Assembly: GCA_025677825.1 (NCBI GenBank)
Contig: JAIXMO010000035.1
Coordinates: forward strand, 271,507-335,506
Direction: 5' to 3'
DNA length: 64,000 nucleotides
Origin: Helicostylum pulchrum
Lineage: Eukaryota > Mucoromycota > Mucoromycetes > Mucorales > Mucoraceae
Position numbers and translations under genes: made by a program. The notes below the pieces were generated by a model, which made no database searches, had not been told where the DNA came from, and saw only the letters and a list, made by a program, of their open reading frames with translations. Shown here piece after piece: positions 59,704-64,000 of this stretch (the stretch's first letter is position 1; every line of letters starts with the position of its first letter).

Positions 59704-59874
59704 CTATTCTTCCAGTTTAGCGATGTGTGCCTTGATCGTGTTTACAGGACGACGTGACATACCTTGCGCTATAATCATCTGGTTACTGCGATGCATAGCT
59801 GAGCTGTTATCAACCATACGTTGAGTACCTTCGTTATTAACCTCGATAGATGTACTTTTTTGACTATTGTTCAT
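59704..59874 (-). pseudogene. Right-arm copy of the Crypton-like fragment
   Basis: Mirror image of 49786-49956 with the same premature stop codon, so the nonsense change is shared by both arms and predates (or is independent of) whatever made the arms differ. Confidence 0.35.
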
Positions 59875-60489
59875 TATAGATACTCTGTATTTAAATATAT
59901 AATCAGGTTAATAAACATATTAAAAACATCTATAACTTTGAGCCTTAGTATCTCAACTTACAAGAAATAATTAAAACAATATATGAAAGAATATAGCAAA
60001 GAGAAATATTTTAAGAAATGAAAAATATGTGTCTTTTTATAATACGAATCATTAGTTAAAGAAGCGCGTCTATTCATACCATACGCAATCGAAGGGCTTC
60101 AAAATTAAAAACTTAAGCACTTTATTGGCTTTTTGGCTTTAATTTTTATTTCAGTCAGAGACTGAAAAAAAATCCAAAAATTAGGCGTAAGACCAGAAAA
60201 TACTTTTTTTTTTATTTTTTTCCCTGCTAAATTCAAGTCTGGAGATGCTGCTAAATTATCCAACACCAAAAACCCTTTTTATATTATTTTCCTTCGTTTT
60301 CGCGTTTTAGTTTCTAACTATTTTATTTTATGTTTGTACACAAACTGATACGGTTCTTCTTAGAGCACTGACCATCCATAAAGGTAAGCGAAAAGTGACT
60401 TGAAAAGTTATTTTTTTCGGTTAAACATTTTTCATGTGCCAGGAAATATAAACCTTCCAAAGTTATTTTTTTAACTAATTCTTTTTAGA

Positions 60490-60645
60490 CTCCCTGTCTC
60501 GTGGAAACAAACTCGAATGGTTCTACTTTTCAAGAAGGGCGATCCTACCCTGCTCAGTAACTGGAGACTTTTATCACTCATTAACACTGATGCGAAAATT
60601 TTCACCAAATTACTAGCTAATCGGTTTAATAGGATACTGCCATAG
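60490..60645 (+). mobile_element. LINE reverse-transcriptase fragment (right arm)
   Basis: Mirror copy of 49015-49170, identical in the translated part (FKKGDP, LANRFNRILP, stop at 60643-60645), preceded by CTTTTTAG at 60481-60488 and leader module B at 60333-60389. Confidence 0.8.
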
Positions 60646-60791
60646 AATAGACTGAATATGTTCAAGATCAAATCAAACGACAATGGAAAAAGGCAGAATA
60701 TCATAAAATTTTTTTCCAATTTGGACATGGAAGAGAACTAATTTATTTATTAAAGTGGAATCATGTTTTTTTTATAAGGTGATATGGATTA

Positions 60792-61937
60792 TTAATAAGA
60801 AATACAGGACACTTCGCCCCACAGACACGTTAGGACCGCGATGAAGACCTTTTTCGACCTAACTTGGTGTAAAATGGGGAAGTAAGAACTCTCCCCCAAG
60901 AACTTAAAGTGAGTCGACACTGGTAATTGCACGGCCGTAGAGTACAAACTTATTACAGCTTTACTTTCGATTTGAACTTTACACCTGTCAACAACGTACT
61001 TCACATCTCCAGCCTGTTTTTCGGTCGCTTCCGAGACACCAACATCCGTTTCAACATTGTACCTTTGTCTAGTTCGACCATGCAAAATTTGCAGATCTAC
61101 CTTCAATAACAAACCAAACGTAGCGTCGTGCACGGTCAGTGTATCGCCCCATTTAATCGTAAGCCGGTGTTACGAAACAAAAGTTCGGTAACGGGTCCCC
61201 AGAACTTCACAATTAAATCACATTCGGAAACATCGATTTCATCAATAAAAGGGTAAGGATGTTCTTTGATTACAGTTAAGATTTGAAGTAACATAGAGAT
61301 AATAAAGTCTTGATCGTTATATTCAGATCGGATATATTGATCATATAAACTTTGTAATCTTTTGAGCTCTTTATAAATGTTTAACCAGTTGAAATCGACA
61401 CTTCTGCTTCCATTGTACAGATCATCAATGGTACGCAAAGGTTTTAAAAGATCTTGATACTCCGAAACGTTGTATTTTTTGCGATCGGAGTTGATCCCAT
61501 TGTTGTCTGTTAAAAAGTAAGTTACCCATACTTTCCCGTTATTGTCAAAGCGAAGCATTAACGAGCAGGCGGGCGGTTTGTGCACGCGCGTAATTAAACC
61601 TGAGGTCGAACAGGAAGTTCAAACCAAGAGAAACAATTGCTTTGTCTTGAATGTCAAGTGCATGAAAATTCTCACGCAGACGAATAGCTTTAAGCTTCAT
61701 GGTAGTTCCGACAGACCTGTCACTGTTCGAAACATATACTTTGTCATGTTCTTCTTGTTTAGGGAGGGGGATAGACGTACTAGTACCTAGTACGTGCACT
61801 TCTGCTTTCTCTTTCAGCACCGCCACTTGTCGTTCAGCTTCCATCTCGAAAGAGACTTGTACAAACTGTCGAACTCGTCCGTCTATTCGTTCCCGACTTT
61901 GATTAGTTTCTTCTTTGATATTTTCGTGAGATGACAT
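60792..61937 (-). pseudogene. Right-arm copy of the frameshifted multicopy-type gene
   Basis: Three frames, 61545-61937, 61136-61585 and 60792-61133, identical in translation to those of the left arm, including both frameshifts. Over this ~1.1 kb I saw no translated difference between the arms, in contrast to the more error-rich flanks. Confidence 0.55.
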
Positions 61938-62984
61938 TGGGCTTTGAAAAGATGAAGTAAAGAAAACTATATATTCGGGTATATATTCTTTACAGGGTAA
62001 CTAGCAAGGTAAAGAAATGTTGATTAAAAAAAATGTGTGCCATATTAAATTTTTATCATACCTTTAAAGATGACCGTTACCCTAAGAAGAACCGTATTGG
62101 TTGGTACAAAAACGAAACAAAAAGAACAAAACGAAAGCATAAAAACAAAAAAGCAAAAGTAATAAATGAAGAAGAAAGATACAGGTTATGCGGAAAAAGT
62201 AAACAATAAAATACGTCATATTTTTTTTGAGGTAAAAAGCTTATTTTAGCGTCGGAAGCCAGAATAAAACTATTTAGGGGAAACAAATGGGTATGAATGC
62301 GGCAGTTGTCTTATTACGAGATTTTTTTTTTCTTAAAAAAAAAGAATCGTACAATGTAACAGTGATTTAAGAAATATTATAAATATATTAAATAAATTCC
62401 ATTGATGACGGGCCACGTAAAAAAAAACGGTTTTCGGACTCTGGTTAGATGACAATTACAGTAAAAACTTCCAATTAAACTACTTGGAGTCCTTCAGATC
62501 AAAATTAATACATATCTTAAATCAACATGTATAATTAAACTTCGTCTTGTGAAAATGTTTTGAATACAAGACTTTGCTTAGCCACAGTCATATCAGACTA
62601 AAAAAGGCTAAAAACACGTTGTGCTCAGTAACGCTCTGGTGTATCTCTGAGGTTAAAAAACATGTTTCTCTTTTCTAAACTATTTGCTTTTGGCGTACAA
62701 TGGATATTCTGATACCTGATATTAAACCGGTTAGCTTTATTTTATAAGTTTACGCCTACAACATTATAACTGTATGAAGAAAATAAAGCGTTTACTTGTG
62801 TCAGTTGAATGCTCCATGGCTAGTATTCATGTGACGAAATGTTTGTGTAGCTGCTGAGCCTCTTGCGTAGCAATTGGTGTAACATTTGACAGCAATTAAA
62901 GCACTCTCTAGTTTTTCCTATAAATACAAGCCAAATCAAATCAAAACATTTTTTTCTTATTATTTTAAATAAGTAAAAACAAAT

Positions 62985-63353
62985 ATGACTGAATACAGAA
63001 ACGAAAAGTTAATCAAGGAACTTGAAAAGTAGGTTGACGAAAACGAATGTGGTGTATCTGATTGTTGTTGGTGCTTTTGCTGTGGTATCTTTGGCCTCGT
63101 TTGTATTTTACCCAAGTATAATGCTAGAAAATTAGCCAATGATCGTTTGTTGCTTGAAATAGCAAAGCCCAAGAGACCTCAACAAGCAATCCACCAGTAC
63201 AGAAGCAAGCTTCATTAGGACCCAAGTGTTCAACAACAGCTTGAAGAACTTCGAGTCCTTAAAGAATGCAGAAACAAGCACAACTTGCCTCCGCTGAACC
63301 TCAATCAATCTCTCTCACCTCCCCCCCCTACTTATAATGAAAAATCAAGTTAA
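62985..63353 (+). pseudogene. Right-arm copy of the Cys-rich PPxY gene, broken
   Basis: Compared with the intact left copy it has a Glu codon changed to TAG (63030-63032), a lost A in the AGCAAATCC region near 63188, an extra G near 63219 (TTAGGACCC) and a lost A near 63266. An extra base also lies near 63306 in the run before TCTCTC. Several single-base changes in ~370 bp is a much higher rate than in the 60.8-61.9 kb block. Confidence 0.8.
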
Positions 63354-64000
63354 TTGAATCCCACTTTTTTGTTCTTTTGAACAAGTATCCACACTTTCTT
63401 TTTTTACCTTTTCACCTTCATTATGTAATTCATACATTTGTATATATATGAAATACACATTTTAACATATCTTTTCTATCTTTATATATAGTCATTTAAA
63501 TCTATCTCTAAACTATAATAATAAATTCAAGTAAATAGCAGCGCTATTTACATATGACCCCATTAAAATATAAAGTAGCACAAGTATAAATAGATAACAA
63601 CCAGACCAGATTATTGTATAAACAAAAATCTGAAATCAAATAGTATGCATTAGCACAATGAAATCAAATAATAATGAGTTTTTTCGGCTATAAATTATTA
63701 TACTACAACTGTAACTGTATACATAATATATTTTTTAATTACCAAGGCAATAGCTAGCTAACAATACCGTTTAATTGTTTTCATTATCCTCCTTTATTAT
63801 ATCTTTTACTGCAGGACCTTGTTATATTTCATTTGATCTGCATAGCTAAAAATATATACAAAGAAACGTGCGCGTTTATTGATTACATCTACTACACTTA
63901 CTTAACAATGAAAAAAAAAGATACATGGACATGTAGTAATTGTTTGAATACACGCCACTTCAATTAAGAAGAAGAAAAAAAGGGGACCCTTCAATATAAA
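63354..64000. other. Outer right arm to window end, no gene seen
   Basis: Mirror of 45653-46305 with small differences (for example four G's where the left arm has five C's near 45670). Still palindromic at the last base, so the repeat may extend further. Confidence 0.6.

Larger units (their letters stand above)
45653..64000. repeat. Giant inverted repeat (palindrome), two ~9.17-kb arms, 4-nt spacer
   Basis: The left arm spans 45653 to about 54831 and the right arm about 54836 to at least 64000, each the reverse complement of the other. The centre reads GAAGG-AGAC-CCTTC at 54827-54840. Mirrored coordinates add up to about 109,653 at the outer edge and 109,666 near the centre, the drift coming from small indels. 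Several open frames are identical in both arms (for example 47723-48115 with 61545-61937, 48075-48524 with 61136-61585, 54234-54443 with 55223-55432). The repeat is unbroken where the window ends, so its true length is unknown. It may be a real inverted duplication or a fold-back assembly artefact. Confidence 0.97.

Overview
The window looks like nuclear DNA of a Mucoromycota fungus, most likely of the Mucorales. The evidence is strongly AT-rich spacers with long A/T runs, compact genes with GT-AG introns of mostly 50-90 nt, and eukaryotic gene content of fungal type (Cyr1-type adenylate cyclase, FRAY/OSR1-type kinase, Mps1 kinase, TTC39/Iml2 protein, ACOT9-type thioesterase). Fragments of mobile elements are also present. 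No rRNA, tRNA, CRISPR array or bacterial operon was seen. Species-level assignment is not possible from the sequence alone. Exon coordinates were worked out by eye from splice sites and reading phase.

Region 1 (1-10,700) holds a Bni4/Afr1-like protein (-), a CK1 delta/HRR25-type casein kinase with a Q-rich tail (+), a histidine-phosphatase protein related to the TFIIIC subunit Tfc7 (+), the LYR protein SDHAF3/Acn9 (-) and ornithine carbamoyltransferase (-). Region 2 (10,700-14,000) is a 3.3-kb spacer with no gene I can support. Region 3 (14,000-21,250) has a xylose-reductase-like aldo-keto reductase, an ACOT9-like thioesterase, an unrecognised 174-aa protein and a FRAY/OSR1-type kinase, followed by a MULE-like transposase remnant.

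Region 4 (22,500-45,600) is dense. It carries adenylate cyclase (RA, LRR, PP2C-like and cyclase domains), a TTC39/Iml2 protein, an unrecognised 431-aa protein, a long coiled-coil protein, a TXNDC17-type thioredoxin, an Mps1/TTK kinase, a membrane-anchored SDR, a divergent syntaxin-like protein, a J-domain protein and a small nuclear-looking coiled-coil protein. Several are signalling or division proteins (adenylate cyclase, CK1, FRAY, Mps1, Bni4-like), but nothing suggests they form a physical cluster with one function.

Region 5 (45,653-64,000) is one giant inverted repeat. Two arms of about 9.17 kb face each other across a 4-nt spacer near 54,833, and the right arm runs off the window end. 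Each arm carries the same set in mirror image: a Cys-rich protein with a PPxY tail, a frameshifted multicopy-type gene, a LINE reverse-transcriptase scrap, a Crypton-like N-terminal scrap and a small secreted Gly-rich protein. Where the arms differ, most differences I saw are single-base indels. In the two intact genes they break only the right-arm copy. This makes a fold-back long-read assembly artefact a serious alternative to a real palindrome, and this is the main thing to check in the window.
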